64,000 nt of DNA from UBA6522 sp965205045 (GCA_965205045.1 OZ242031.1:1550001-1614000); one strand, 5' to 3'. Counted from the stretch's first letter, positions 1 to 9,905 are shown. Numbers and translations are program-made. Notes: generated by a model from the letters alone, not told the origin.

Positions 1-1
1 C

Positions 2-2305
2 GGCCTGGGCGCCACGATCAACCACATCACCCGCACCGGCGGGCAGCAGTTCGAGGGCGCCTACAAGCTGGAAACGGCCGACTACGGGTTCCTCCGCAAC
101 GACTTCTACGTCTCCGGCCCCTTCTCGGACAGCCTGACCTATGCCGTCGGCGGCTACTACAGAACGTCCGACGGGCTCAGGGACACGGGCTTCACCGCCG
201 ACAGGGGCGGACAGATTCGCGGCAACCTCGTCTGGCTTTCCGACGACGACCGGACGGAAGCGCAACTGCACTTCAGCACCATCGACGACCACACTGCCTT
301 CTATCAGAACCTGCCCTTCCAGATCCCTGCGTTCAACGAGCCGGGAACGCCGGAAAATCCCATCGAAATCGATCCGGACCGGGTGTGGGAGCTGGGCCTG
401 GACTTCGGCGAGGGCACGGTTGCGTCGAATCTCAACCGCCATTTCGTGATGATGGGCGAGTACGGAATTCGCGAGGTGGACGTGGCCGACGGCCTGCACG
501 CCGACTTCGATCTCCTCACCTTCAAGCTGAATCGCGAATTCGACGGCGGCTGGCACGTCGGCGCCGGACTGCGCCACTCGGACGGAACGAACGACTTCGA
601 CACGCTGTTTACCGGCAACGATTCGACCAGCGCGGAGCGTTTCCTGCGCGCCAGGTACCAGAACGACGTCGTCAACCCGGCGTTGGGCCAGGCACTGAGC
701 GGCGACTACGGCGGTGCGCAGCTCGCCGGTTTTTTCGACGTTCCGGATGACCCGGCCGCGGCGTTTACCGGCATTTCCCGGAGCGATTTCATCGCCAACC
801 ACGCCAGGGGCACGGAAGTGGGAGCCTTCTACGTTCACAACGGCGAGCGCGTTGCGGACGACACCGTGCTGAACTATCTCCTGCCCTTCATCGGCGATAC
901 CGCGGCCGACAGCACGTCCTTCGACCTCCAGGTTCGGAAGAGTTTCGACCTGGCGGGCACACACGACCTGACCTTCGGGTTTTACGCCAGCGACTACGCG
1001 GTGGATACGCAGTTCCAGGGCTTGCTGATCGTTTCCACCATGGAAGAAACCCCCGCCCTGGCGGACCTGTTCCTGGTCGGCGGCGCGGGCAATCCCGTCG
1101 GCCCCGCCCTCACCCTGGACGGCGTCATGAAGCCCAGCCTGTTCGGCTTCGTGTCCGAATTCGCGGCCGACAGCAAGGCCTTCTACATTCACGATCACTG
1201 GGAACTGATGAACGGCAGGCTGAAGATCGACGGGGGCGTGCGATGGCACGAAATGAACGGCTTCAACCGGCGCCTGAACCGCAACATCACGCCCGATTCG
1301 AACTTCACGCCGGACGGCATCGTGCCCGGTTCGCCCGAGGACACCATCGCCGACAACGACGTGCTGTTGCCGAGCGATCCCCGGGACCTGGAGGGCACGT
1401 TCACCGGCACCGGCTGGTCCATCGGCGCCAACTACTCCATTTCCAACGATTTCGCGGCCTACGCGCTGGTATCGGATTCCTTCCGCCTGCCCAGCGTGGA
1501 CGACTTCATCGAGGCCAAGATCGACCCCGTGAGGGGGGACGAGGAGGTGGAGAAGATCTGGCAGTACGAAGGCGGCCTCCGCTATTACGCCGACACCTGG
1601 GATACCCAGGTGGCGCTCTTCTACAACGAATTCAGTCCCCGCAGCCAGAGTGTGAGCTTCCGCGATTTCACGTCGTCCGAATGCCTGGTAAACGAAGGCA
1701 TCGCTGACCTCAACACCTGCCCGCTGGTGTTCGAGCGCTTCCGGCGCGGCGTCGAGAACGTCGGCGTGGAGATCGAGGCGGCCTGGTACCCCACGTTCGC
1801 CGAAGGCCTGGAAATCTCGGGCAACGTGGTGTTCCAGCGGCCTGAAATCGTGGACGCCAACTTCCGGGTGGTGCACACGCTGGTGGAGAACGATGTCGTC
1901 GTCGGGCACGAGTTTCGCGAGGTCGGCGAGAACGGCCGCCTGCCGCGCCGGCTGTCGGAGAGCATGTTCCAGATCCAGGGCGTCTGGGATACCCGGCCCC
2001 TGCTCGGCGTGCCCTTCAAGCCGTACTTCAAGTTCACCTTCTTCGATGAGCGCTTCGCCGAAGCCGGCGACAACGACGTGACCCTGTATCCGGGTTTCCA
2101 TCACTGGGACGGCGGGTTCATCTGGGACTTCAACGCGGACATGTCGCTGCAGGTGCACGCATCGAACATTACGGACGAATTGACGTTCACCGAGGGCGAC
2201 CGCGTGGCCGTGCCGTTGAAGGGACCCAACGGCGCCACGAACCGCGGCGTGGCGCGGCCGCTGTTCGGCCGCAAGTTCCGCGCGATGTTCAACTACCGCT
2301 TCTAG
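2..2305 (+). CDS. TonB-dependent receptor, 5' end outside window
   Basis: Outer-membrane beta-barrel receptor for TonB/ExbBD-energised import. The reading frame is open from the window edge, so the signal peptide and most of the plug are missing; 767 residues are present. The first visible stretch (GLGATINHITRTGG) is typical of the end of the plug domain, followed by alternating barrel strands and a C-terminal FNYRF ending in phenylalanine, the usual barrel insertion signal. The long form with large loops resembles carbohydrate/oligosaccharide receptors more than siderophore ones. The next gene starts 14 bases downstream and a GH32 enzyme follows, so a fructan-type substrate is plausible, but this is inferred from context. 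Confidence 0.93.
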   Translation, partial: GLGATINHITRTGGQQFEGAYKLETADYGFLRNDFYVSGPFSDSLTYAVGGYYRTSDGLRDTGFTADRGGQIRGNLVWLSDDDRTEAQLHFSTIDDHTAFYQNLPFQIPAFNEPGTPENPIEIDPDRVWELGLDFGEGTVASNLNRHFVMMGEYGIREVDVADGLHADFDLLTFKLNREFDGGWHVGAGLRHSDGTNDFDTLFTGNDSTSAERFLRARYQNDVVNPALGQALSGDYGGAQLAGFFDVPDDPAAAFTGISRSDFIANHARGTEVGAFYVHNGERVADDTVLNYLLPFIGDTAADSTSFDLQVRKSFDLAGTHDLTFGFYASDYAVDTQFQGLLIVSTMEETPALADLFLVGGAGNPVGPALTLDGVMKPSLFGFVSEFAADSKAFYIHDHWELMNGRLKIDGGVRWHEMNGFNRRLNRNITPDSNFTPDGIVPGSPEDTIADNDVLLPSDPRDLEGTFTGTGWSIGANYSISNDFAAYALVSDSFRLPSVDDFIEAKIDPVRGDEEVEKIWQYEGGLRYYADTWDTQVALFYNEFSPRSQSVSFRDFTSSECLVNEGIADLNTCPLVFERFRRGVENVGVEIEAAWYPTFAEGLEISGNVVFQRPEIVDANFRVVHTLVENDVVVGHEFREVGENGRLPRRLSESMFQIQGVWDTRPLLGVPFKPYFKFTFFDERFAEAGDNDVTLYPGFHHWDGGFIWDFNADMSLQVHASNITDELTFTEGDRVAVPLKGPNGATNRGVARPLFGRKFRAMFNYRF

Positions 2306-2319
2306 CAGGGGTCCAGCCA

Positions 2320-5300
2320 ATGAAGAACATGAGCGAAGCCTTTCGCGTAGCGCTGATTCCGTCGATCCTGGCGCTGGGCGCCTGCGGCGGCCGCGGCGAC
2401 CCGGGCCCGATCCCGGAAAACACGCCGCCTTCGGTTGCCGATCCGGGGCCGATCTCCGTCGAGGAAAATTCGTCGCTGGTCGCCCAGCTCGATATCAGCG
2501 ACGCGGAGGGCAATCCGCTGGACATCACGCTGACGGGGCCGGACGCGGCGAGCTTCACCCTGAGCGAGTCGGGCGAACTCCGTTTCGCCATCCTGGCGGA
2601 CTACGAGAATCCTGCCGATGCGGGTCGTGACAACGTCTACAACATCACCGTGACGGTAACGGACACTTACACGCCGCCAACCACCGTGGACCTGGTCGTC
2701 ACGGTCACGGACGTCCCGAACGACGTGGTCGCGGAGTACGTGCCGGTCGTCGCCACGACCGCGACCGAAGGGCTCACGACGGATGAGTACACCTTCGATC
2801 CCGACTCGTTGATCGAGAGCTTCGAACGGCCCTCCGATTTCTCGAACTTTCCCGGGAAGTTCATCCTTACGGGCGTCTTTGCGGACTCGCAGATCGCCAC
2901 CAGGGGATGGAGCAATTTCAACGACCGGGCCGATGCCGCCTATGTGGGTTCCAGCGCGGCATCCACCTGCGAAATAGACGGCGCGGCGGGCAACTGCGAC
3001 CTGCCCACGGGGTCGGTGACGATTCGCGATGTCGAGGTCACCCGCAGCTACATCCAGTTCCTGATGTCCGGCGGCAACGGCAGCAACGACGTGGGCATCG
3101 AACTGCTGTTCCGCTCGGCGGCGACGGACGGCCGGGACGTGGCGCTGGGCGTGTATACGCCGAATTCCTGCGGCGACGCCTGGGTGAAGGGCGACCAGCA
3201 CTGGGTCCATTTCGATGTCAGCGACATGATCGGCGAGACCGTCAGCCTCAGGATTCGCGACAACGAAACATCCGGCTGCGGTTTCGTGGCATTCGACCAC
3301 CTCTACCAGACGGAAAACGCCCTTGGGACCTTCGCCGGCAAGATCAACAAGCCGGCCGAGCCGGGCGTGGATACCGACGGCGACGGCGTGGACGATGCCG
3401 ACGATGCGTTTCCCAACGACCCGTCCGAAACCATGGATTCCGACGCCGACGGCGTGGGCGACAATGCCGACGAGTTCCCCAACGACCCGGCCGAGTCGCA
3501 GGACTCCGACGGCGACGGCGTGGGCGACAACAGCGACGCGCGTCCGCAAGACCCGGACGTGACCCTCGTGGCGCTGGGCGTGACGGTCAACGACGAGGCC
3601 ATCGACCCGGCGAACGTCATCGCTTCCTTCGACGATCCCGTGGCGCTGCAGACGGCCGCCGACTACACGCTCACCGGCGTATTCGACGATGACGAGGTGG
3701 CCGCCGGCGGGTGGATCAACTTCGCCGACTCGGCCCGGGTGGGAGCGGGCTCGGTGTCCACGTGCGAAATCGACGGCACGCCCGGCAACTGCGACGCGCC
3801 GACCGGATCCATCACCGTCCACAACGTCGAGATCACTTCCGACTACCTGATGTTCATGATGGCCGGCGGCGACGGTTCCGCTCCGGTCGGCCTCAACGTG
3901 CTGTTGTCCTCCAACCAGCAGCAACTGGGCAGCTATGTGCCGGCCACGTGCGGCGTGACGCCCCCCTGGCTGACCGGCGACGGCGACTGGGTGCACTTCG
4001 ACGTCTCGGCCCTGGTCGGCAATGCCGTCGACATCCATATCTACGACGAAGAACCGGGCGGGTGCGGATTCCTTGCGTTCGATCACGTCTACCAGGGCAA
4101 TACCCCCGTGGGCGCCCTGGCCTCGGTGCTGGCGGCGCCGGGCATGGACAGCGATGGCGACGGGGTCCCCGACGGCGAAGACGCCTTCCCCGACGACCCG
4201 GCCGAAACCACCGACACGGACTCCGATGGCGTGGGCGACAACGCCGACGTATTCCCCAACGACCCGGCGGAGTCGCAGGATACCGACGGCGATGGCGTGG
4301 GCGACAATGCCGATTCCGACCCGAACGATCCCAACGTCACCCTGCAGGTGGCCGGCGTTACCCTGAATCCCGAGGGCGCCCTGACGGACAACGTGATCGC
4401 CAGCTTCGACGATCCGGTTGCGGTTCAGGCCGATACGGCCCGGTACGAGCTGACCGGCGTCTTTGCCGATCCGGCCATCGCGGCGACCGGCTGGAACGAC
4501 CTGCAGGGACGCGACGACGCGGCGCGGATCGGCTCCGCCTCGGTCTCCACCTGCGAGATCGGCGACGGAAACTGCGACGGCCCCACCGGGACGATCCGAA
4601 TCCGGGACGTCACGGTCAACGGCAACTACATCAATTTCCTGATGTCCGGCGGCACGGGCAGCAACGACATCGGCGTGCAGGTGTTCCTGTCCCTGGACGG
4701 CAGCGCGCTGGGCAGCTATACGCCGGCGAGTTGCGGCAATCCGGTGGTGAGCACCGACGACCATTGGGTCCACTTCGATGTGAGCGACCTGATGGGGCTT
4801 GAAGTGGATCTGCTGATTCACGACAACGAAGAGGGCGGATGCGGATTCATCAGCTTCGACCACTTCTATCAGGGCGATACCGCGGTGGGTACGGCGGCCG
4901 GAACGCTGGTGGCGCCGTTGTTGCCCACCAACGTGACCGCGGGCGATGGCGTGGCGGCCGGCCTGGTGGCCGGCGGCAGCTTCGAAAGCCCCGCGGAGAC
5001 CCTGGCCGATGGATGGGAGGCGGCGGGAGACTTTGCGGACCCCGCGACCGAGACGGCCTGGCAGGGCACGACTTCCGGCGGTACGGCCGCCCGGATCGGC
5101 AACCGGGCCGTGTCGACCTGCGAAATGAACGACAACGCCGCGGGTTGCGACGCGCCGACGGGCGCCGTGACCTCGCCGGCCTTCCAGATCACCGCATCGC
5201 ACCTGCAATTCCTGCTCGCCGGCGGCAACGGCACGGCGCCTGTGGGTGTGCGGGTGCTCGATACGGTCGGCAACGAACTGCTCGGGTTCCGTCCGAACAG

Positions 5301-6048
5301 TTGCGGCCCGTCCTTCATCGACGGCGACAATGACTGGACTGTCGTGGACGTGTCGGCGATCGCGAACGCCTTCATCCGGGTGTCGTTCTTCGACGAGGAG
5401 CCGGGCGGTTGCGGCTTCGTCAGCTTCGATCACCTCTACCAGACCAACAGCGTGCATCTGCCGGACACTTCCGTGGATGCGGGGACGGTCGCGGCGGCGC
5501 CGACGCTCGGCTACAACGTCACGCTGAGCGCCGACGCGTTCGAACAGGTCATCGGCGACTTCGACGACGCCTCTTTGATGGGTTCCGCCAGCCGGCCGTG
5601 GAGCGGAACCGGCGTCTTCGACACGCCTGCGCACCCCGATTTCTGGCAGGGCGTCTCCGGCCACGCCAGGGTCGGCGACCGGGCGGTGACCACGTGCGAG
5701 ATCAATGACAATGCCGCGGGTTGCGATGCGCCCGTCGGCGTTCTGACGTCACCCGACTTCATGGTCGAGTCCGCCAGGCCCTGGCTGACCCTGCTCATGA
5801 GCGGCGGCAACGGCACGGCGCCGGTGGGGCTGCGGGTCCTGGCTGCCAGCGACGGGTCGGAACTGGCGACCTACACGCCGAACTCGTGCGGCCCGGCCTT
5901 CATCGACGGCGACGACGACTGGGTATCCATCGATCTGAACGAAAGCGCCGGCAGCATGGTCCGGGTCGAAATCTTCGACAACGAAACCGGCGGTTGCGGA
6001 TTCCTCAGCTTCGACCACGTGCACATGAGCGCAGCCCCGCGAAACTGA
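2320..6048 (+). CDS. Large modular surface lipoprotein with cadherin-like, TSP3-like and five repeated CBM-like modules
   Basis: 1242-residue secreted lipoprotein. The signal peptide ends in the lipobox LGAC (Cys22). Residues about 35-135 look cadherin-like (ISVEEN, VTVTD). Five homologous modules of 165-190 residues follow, each with STCEI/CEMN, GNCD.PTG or GCDAPTG, a LMSGGNG/LLAGGNG strand and a GGCGF.(S/A)FDH end. Between modules 1-2 and 2-3 lie calcium-type thrombospondin-3-like repeats (DTDGDGVDD, DSDGDGVGDN), near 3367-3560 and 4141-4335. The modules resemble the C-terminal domain of the convergent GH32 protein, suggesting glycan binding. It follows the TonB receptor by 14 bases. The function as a surface glycan-binding protein is inferred. 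Confidence 0.85.
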   Translation: MKNMSEAFRVALIPSILALGACGGRGDPGPIPENTPPSVADPGPISVEENSSLVAQLDISDAEGNPLDITLTGPDAASFTLSESGELRFAILADYENPADAGRDNVYNITVTVTDTYTPPTTVDLVVTVTDVPNDVVAEYVPVVATTATEGLTTDEYTFDPDSLIESFERPSDFSNFPGKFILTGVFADSQIATRGWSNFNDRADAAYVGSSAASTCEIDGAAGNCDLPTGSVTIRDVEVTRSYIQFLMSGGNGSNDVGIELLFRSAATDGRDVALGVYTPNSCGDAWVKGDQHWVHFDVSDMIGETVSLRIRDNETSGCGFVAFDHLYQTENALGTFAGKINKPAEPGVDTDGDGVDDADDAFPNDPSETMDSDADGVGDNADEFPNDPAESQDSDGDGVGDNSDARPQDPDVTLVALGVTVNDEAIDPANVIASFDDPVALQTAADYTLTGVFDDDEVAAGGWINFADSARVGAGSVSTCEIDGTPGNCDAPTGSITVHNVEITSDYLMFMMAGGDGSAPVGLNVLLSSNQQQLGSYVPATCGVTPPWLTGDGDWVHFDVSALVGNAVDIHIYDEEPGGCGFLAFDHVYQGNTPVGALASVLAAPGMDSDGDGVPDGEDAFPDDPAETTDTDSDGVGDNADVFPNDPAESQDTDGDGVGDNADSDPNDPNVTLQVAGVTLNPEGALTDNVIASFDDPVAVQADTARYELTGVFADPAIAATGWNDLQGRDDAARIGSASVSTCEIGDGNCDGPTGTIRIRDVTVNGNYINFLMSGGTGSNDIGVQVFLSLDGSALGSYTPASCGNPVVSTDDHWVHFDVSDLMGLEVDLLIHDNEEGGCGFISFDHFYQGDTAVGTAAGTLVAPLLPTNVTAGDGVAAGLVAGGSFESPAETLADGWEAAGDFADPATETAWQGTTSGGTAARIGNRAVSTCEMNDNAAGCDAPTGAVTSPAFQITASHLQFLLAGGNGTAPVGVRVLDTVGNELLGFRPNSCGPSFIDGDNDWTVVDVSAIANAFIRVSFFDEEPGGCGFVSFDHLYQTNSVHLPDTSVDAGTVAAAPTLGYNVTLSADAFEQVIGDFDDASLMGSASRPWSGTGVFDTPAHPDFWQGVSGHARVGDRAVTTCEINDNAAGCDAPVGVLTSPDFMVESARPWLTLLMSGGNGTAPVGLRVLAASDGSELATYTPNSCGPAFIDGDDDWVSIDLNESAGSMVRVEIFDNETGGCGFLSFDHVHMSAAPRN

Positions 6049-6081
6049 CGGGAGCCTCGAACCGTTCGGGAAGCCGTCCTG

Positions 6082-9027
6082 TCAGGGCGCGATCGTGCCC
6101 GGCACGTGCACGTCATCGATGTTGACGTGGCCGAAACCGCCCGTGGCGCGGTCCACGACGCGGATGTGCATGCGTTCGCCGAGCCACTCGGAGGCGTCCC
6201 AGAAGACGCGGAAGTACTGTTCGAAGTCCGTGCCCGTGGACTTGAGGACTTCCTCGCCGGTGCTTTCGCGAACCAGCGCCACGTAGAGGTTGTCGATGTC
6301 GTGCCCGCCGGCGATGAGGAAGTTGATCTCGCCGCTGCCGCCGAGGATGAAGCTTTCCGAGCGCATCCTGCCGGTGGCGCCGTCGCCGAGGTTGCGAAAG
6401 CCCCAGAAGTGGTGGCCGCCGGGGATCCGGCCGCTGGCGTTGAAGGGATGCCGATCCCAGAAGATTGCCTCCCGGGTGACGCCTTCCGGGGTGAACGCGT
6501 TGCCCTCCTCCACCGTCCAGCCGGTGAGGTCGCCGGTGGCGAAGTCGTGGTTGGTCAGCACGCTGGTCCAGGTATCGGCGTCGGTCCGGAATGAACCGGG
6601 CCCGGCGGGGCCGGCGTCGTCGCGGATGGGGTTCATCCGCCAGACCCTGAGCGAGGCCACGCGGACGGCGCCGGGCGCGTTGAGATCCACCTCGAGCGCA
6701 TCCAGGGCCGCCGGAAACGCGCGTGTCGTGAGGCTGCGCCGCCCGTTCACATATGCCTCGATAAGCGAGCGGTCGATGAACGCCCGCAGCCGCAGTTCAG
6801 TGCGTTCCGCAGGTTCGCCGGGCACCAGCCCGCCCTGCACGCCGCCGTTGTTGAAGACGTCCGGGTCGATGCTGGACCGGGTGCGGTCCACGAGGAAACG
6901 GCCCGTGACGGGGATGTAGCTCAGCCGGGTCATTTCGCCGGTGGTGGGCGAACGGCGAACGATCAGGCTGGCCTGCTGGGCGGGGTTGGACGGATCGAGG
7001 TTCGTGAGCGCCAGCTCGATCTCCAGGCTGTCCCCCCGAACCGCCGCCAGCCCGATTCGCGCATCGGCCACGCTGAGGTCCGCCCGGTCGATCAGCATCT
7101 CCCCGCGCAGCGTCGCCACTTCGTCAATGGGCCTGAGGCGAATCGTGTCGTCTGCCGCCAGTGAGAGTTGGATTGGCATCCCGCCGTTGTGCGCCCAACC
7201 GGCGGTGGCGTCCACCATGGCCATGCGCACGCCCTGTGCGATGCTGAACACGATGGGGCGCGCCGTGCCGGCGGTAGTGTCCACGAGGCCGCTGGGGCCG
7301 GTGAAGAAGCCCTCGCCCAGGTCCAGCACCTGGGGCGCGCCGTCGTCCGGCGTGAAGCGGTAGGTCCGGTTGTTCCAGACGCCGATCCAGTAGTAGACGT
7401 CCAGCTTGCCGCCCCCGACCGCGTTGATCATCAGGATATGCCGCTCGCGCCCGTCCGAGCCGGGGCCGAGCAGCAGCATCACCGGCAGCTCCCACACCGT
7501 GCCCACCTGCGGGTACCGGTCGATGTCCACCGAGAACAGCGGCCCGCGGTAGGTCCAGTCGAGAAGATCGGTGGAGTCGTACACCAGCGCCGTGCCGCTG
7601 CCGCCGGGAATGCCGGACGTGATCAGCGCGTACCAGCGGCCCCCGCCGGGGTCCGGAAACACGAAGGGGTCGCGGAACTCGCCGAACCGCCCCTGGTCCC
7701 GCTGCTGGGTCATGACCGGCGCCGGGTGCGGGTTCCAGCGAACCAGGTCGGGGTCGGAGAGGTCCGCCGGCCGGGCCAGGGCGATGCGCTGGCCGGGGCT
7801 GGCCGCGCCGTTGAGCGCGGTGAACAACAGCACCGGGTCGCCGTCGGCGTCCAGCGTGGCGCTGCCCGCGGCGATGCCGTCGGGCGAAAGGTCGTCGTTA
7901 CCGGAGCGTATGGCCAGCGGCAGTTCCCGCCAGCGCAGCATGTCCTCGCTGACCCAGTGCCCCCAGTGGATATGGTTGAAGAACGGGCCGTGGGGGTTGC
8001 TCTGGTAGAACAGGTGATAACGGCCGTTGTAGTGGAACGGCGCGTGGGGCTCGTTCATCCAGTGCGAATCCGGGATCAGGTGAAACTGCGGGCGGTGCTT
8101 GTCGCCGTCCAGGCGCCCGGGCGCGAGCCAGGACTGCTCGAAGGTCACCTCGGGCGCAACGCCGGCGTCGCCGAGATCCGCGGCAACCAGCGCCTGCACC
8201 TGCGTGGCATCCAGCGCCGTGGCGTGGATGCGGACTTCGTCCATCAGGCCGCTGAACGAATGGAAGGGGAAGACCCCGAGCTGGCGGTCGCCGTGGGGAT
8301 GGCGTCCCAGGACGACCGGTTCGCCGGATGTGGGCGCGAAGCCACGCGTATCCGCCGCGAAACTCCTGCTGGCGATGCCGTTCAGGTAGAGGACGACCTC
8401 GTGCCGAGCCGCATCGTAGACCGCGGCAATGTGCGACCACTCGTCCACCGGGAGCAGGTTCGTTTCCTCCAGGTAGTCGCGCGGCCCGGCATCGGCGCCG
8501 TAACCCAGGTGCAGGCCCCAGCGCCCGTGCCGGTACAGGCCGAAGACGAACCCGCGCCGCCCGGCCCCGTCGTACTGGCCCACCACGCCGGAAAGCTTGC
8601 CGCCGTGGCCGAACTCGAACGCGTGGGGCGCCACCCAGGCGCTGACGGTGAAGCCGCCGGCCAGGTCCGCCTGAAGGGCGCCGGATTCCACCCGCGTCGA
8701 GTACCCGTCAAAGCGCAGGCAGTTCCCCACCACGCCGCCGCTGCGCCAGTCGGGATCGGACGCCGGCTTGTAGCGCCCCGTATTGAAGACGAACCCGATA
8801 TGGTCCATGGCCCCGGAACGCGCTTCTTCCGTCTCGGCGCCCGAGCCCTCGGCGAAGGGCCAGTGGGCGTCGGGTTCAACGAGGTCGGGCGGTTCGGGCA
8901 TTACCGGAGGAGGCCGCGGCGGCTCGGGCTGAATCGGAGGGGGCGGGCTCCCACCACCGCCCCCGCCGCAACCGGCGAGCAGCGCCGCCAGCACGGCGCC
9001 GGAGTTCCATTGTGGCGGCTGCGGCAT
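6082..9027 (-). CDS. GH32 fructan hydrolase lipoprotein (LamG + GH32 + C-terminal CBM-like module)
   Basis: 981-residue lipoprotein predicted to cleave beta-fructans (levan, inulin or sucrose type). The ATG at 9027 is chosen because it begins a short signal peptide with lipobox LAGC (Cys20), followed by a glycine and proline linker. Residues about 50-270 form a LamG/concanavalin-like domain. The GH32 five-blade propeller follows, with WMNEPHAPF at the nucleophile block, FREFRDPFVF for the RDP motif and TVWELPVM for the acid/base glutamate. A jelly-roll-like module closes the protein (FLIAGGHD...GGFGHVNIDD). The nucleophile position reads Glu instead of the usual Asp of WMNDPNG. It converges on the modular lipoprotein with 33 bases between them. 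Confidence 0.88.
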   Translation of the reverse strand: MPQPPQWNSGAVLAALLAGCGGGGGGSPPPPIQPEPPRPPPVMPEPPDLVEPDAHWPFAEGSGAETEEARSGAMDHIGFVFNTGRYKPASDPDWRSGGVVGNCLRFDGYSTRVESGALQADLAGGFTVSAWVAPHAFEFGHGGKLSGVVGQYDGAGRRGFVFGLYRHGRWGLHLGYGADAGPRDYLEETNLLPVDEWSHIAAVYDAARHEVVLYLNGIASRSFAADTRGFAPTSGEPVVLGRHPHGDRQLGVFPFHSFSGLMDEVRIHATALDATQVQALVAADLGDAGVAPEVTFEQSWLAPGRLDGDKHRPQFHLIPDSHWMNEPHAPFHYNGRYHLFYQSNPHGPFFNHIHWGHWVSEDMLRWRELPLAIRSGNDDLSPDGIAAGSATLDADGDPVLLFTALNGAASPGQRIALARPADLSDPDLVRWNPHPAPVMTQQRDQGRFGEFRDPFVFPDPGGGRWYALITSGIPGGSGTALVYDSTDLLDWTYRGPLFSVDIDRYPQVGTVWELPVMLLLGPGSDGRERHILMINAVGGGKLDVYYWIGVWNNRTYRFTPDDGAPQVLDLGEGFFTGPSGLVDTTAGTARPIVFSIAQGVRMAMVDATAGWAHNGGMPIQLSLAADDTIRLRPIDEVATLRGEMLIDRADLSVADARIGLAAVRGDSLEIELALTNLDPSNPAQQASLIVRRSPTTGEMTRLSYIPVTGRFLVDRTRSSIDPDVFNNGGVQGGLVPGEPAERTELRLRAFIDRSLIEAYVNGRRSLTTRAFPAALDALEVDLNAPGAVRVASLRVWRMNPIRDDAGPAGPGSFRTDADTWTSVLTNHDFATGDLTGWTVEEGNAFTPEGVTREAIFWDRHPFNASGRIPGGHHFWGFRNLGDGATGRMRSESFILGGSGEINFLIAGGHDIDNLYVALVRESTGEEVLKSTGTDFEQYFRVFWDASEWLGERMHIRVVDRATGGFGHVNIDDVHVPGTIAP

Positions 9028-9071
9028 CCCCGGAATTTTACCTTCCCGGGGGCCGCGCCGCGTCGGCCCTG

Positions 9072-9170
9072 TCACTTTGCGGTCGCGCTCATGCGCACGT
9101 GATCGAAACTCACGAAACCGCAGCCGCCGGTCTCGTTGTCGAAGATCTGCACCTTTACCCGAGCATTTGA
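9072..9170 (-). pseudogene. 3' relic of a repeat-module lipoprotein gene
   Basis: On the minus strand, just upstream of the GH32 gene, about 30 codons encode ARVKVQIFDNETGGCGF then VSFDHVRMSATAK and a stop. This matches the last part of the modules in the lipoprotein at 2320-6048, whose own end reads IFDNETGGCGFLSFDHVHMS. Nothing upstream continues the module, so this is the surviving tail of a deleted or recombined paralogue. It places a second module gene once in the same orientation as the GH32 gene. Confidence 0.6.
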
Positions 9171-9330
9171 GGCGTGAAACCATCGAAGAACAATTCGGTT
9201 GGCGGCGATACAGCCGAGAGACTGTTCGGAATCGGCTGCATTTGCGCCTGAAGGAGATTTGCAGGTATTTTCACCTGCGCAAGCAAAGGCGCCGAATCGC
9301 CGGAGCGGAACAGGAAACAAGGAGTTTGTC

Positions 9331-9816
9331 ATGCGCATGCTTAGTCTATTCGTCGGCGGCATACTGGTTGGAATGGGCATTCAGATTGCCATCGGCCAGA
9401 GCCAGAACAGCGGTGTCGTCGGCATCAACCACGTGGGCATCGCATTCGATGACCTGGACGCCGCGGTCGAGTACTACACCGAAACGCTGGGATATCCCGA
9501 GGCATTCCGGATAGAGAACGATGCCGGCGAGGTGGCGCTGGTGTACGTTCAGGTCAGCCAGGGCACGTTCGTGGAATTACAGTCGACCAACGAGAACCGC
9601 GGACCGGGGATCAACCACTTCGGCGTGGTCGTGGACGACATGGATGCCGCCATCGGCATGTGGCGGGAACGCGGCGTCGAGGTGCCGGATGGGCGATCGA
9701 GCAGCACCAACGCGATCCTCTCGAATGTCTTCGACCCCTATGGCAACCGCATGGAGCTGCTGGAACTGCCGCCGGAGTCGGAGCACGCCCAGGCCATGGC
9801 GCGCTGGGGACAGTAG
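9331..9816 (+). CDS. VOC/glyoxalase-fold protein with N-terminal membrane or signal segment
   Basis: 161-residue protein of the vicinal oxygen chelate superfamily. The ATG at 9331 has GGAG six bases upstream and gives an N-terminal hydrophobic segment (LFVGGILVGMGIQIAI), so the domain is exported or membrane-anchored, which is unusual for the family. Two beta-alpha-beta-beta-beta units are visible: GINHVGIAFDDLDAAVEYY and INHFGVVVDDMDAAIGMW, with a late FDPYGNRMELLEL. Candidate metal ligands are His in each unit and Glu in MELLEL. The substrate cannot be told from sequence. It stands alone between two gene relics. Confidence 0.8.
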   Translation: MRMLSLFVGGILVGMGIQIAIGQSQNSGVVGINHVGIAFDDLDAAVEYYTETLGYPEAFRIENDAGEVALVYVQVSQGTFVELQSTNENRGPGINHFGVVVDDMDAAIGMWRERGVEVPDGRSSSTNAILSNVFDPYGNRMELLELPPESEHAQAMARWGQ

Positions 9817-9820
9817 GGCC

Positions 9821-9905
9821 TCAGCGAACCGCGATCGGCCGCGCGACCGGTCCCGTCGCCCCCCTGAAACGAATCGGGGTGGCGATGAACAGAACTTTGC
9901 CGCGG
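9821..9905 (-). pseudogene. Possible 3' relic of a cyclase-family (kynurenine formamidase-like) hydrolase
   Basis: The minus strand encodes about 27 residues (GKVLFIATPIRFRGATG then PVARPIAV and stop) that resemble the conserved C-terminal strand of the PF04199 cyclase family, which often ends in a PLRI.G..GSPVR-type motif. Upstream sequence on that strand does not continue the family. It is read as a decayed gene end; the match is short, so confidence is low. Confidence 0.3.

Noticed and set aside
2302..5664. 1120-codon antisense open frame under the modular lipoprotein
   Set aside because: Its repeats only mirror the lipoprotein modules; composition is Arg/Val/Gly/His-rich shadow sequence with no known fold.
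7168..9102. 644-codon open frame antisense to the GH32 gene
   Set aside because: GH32 motifs on the other strand are unambiguous; this frame has no family match.
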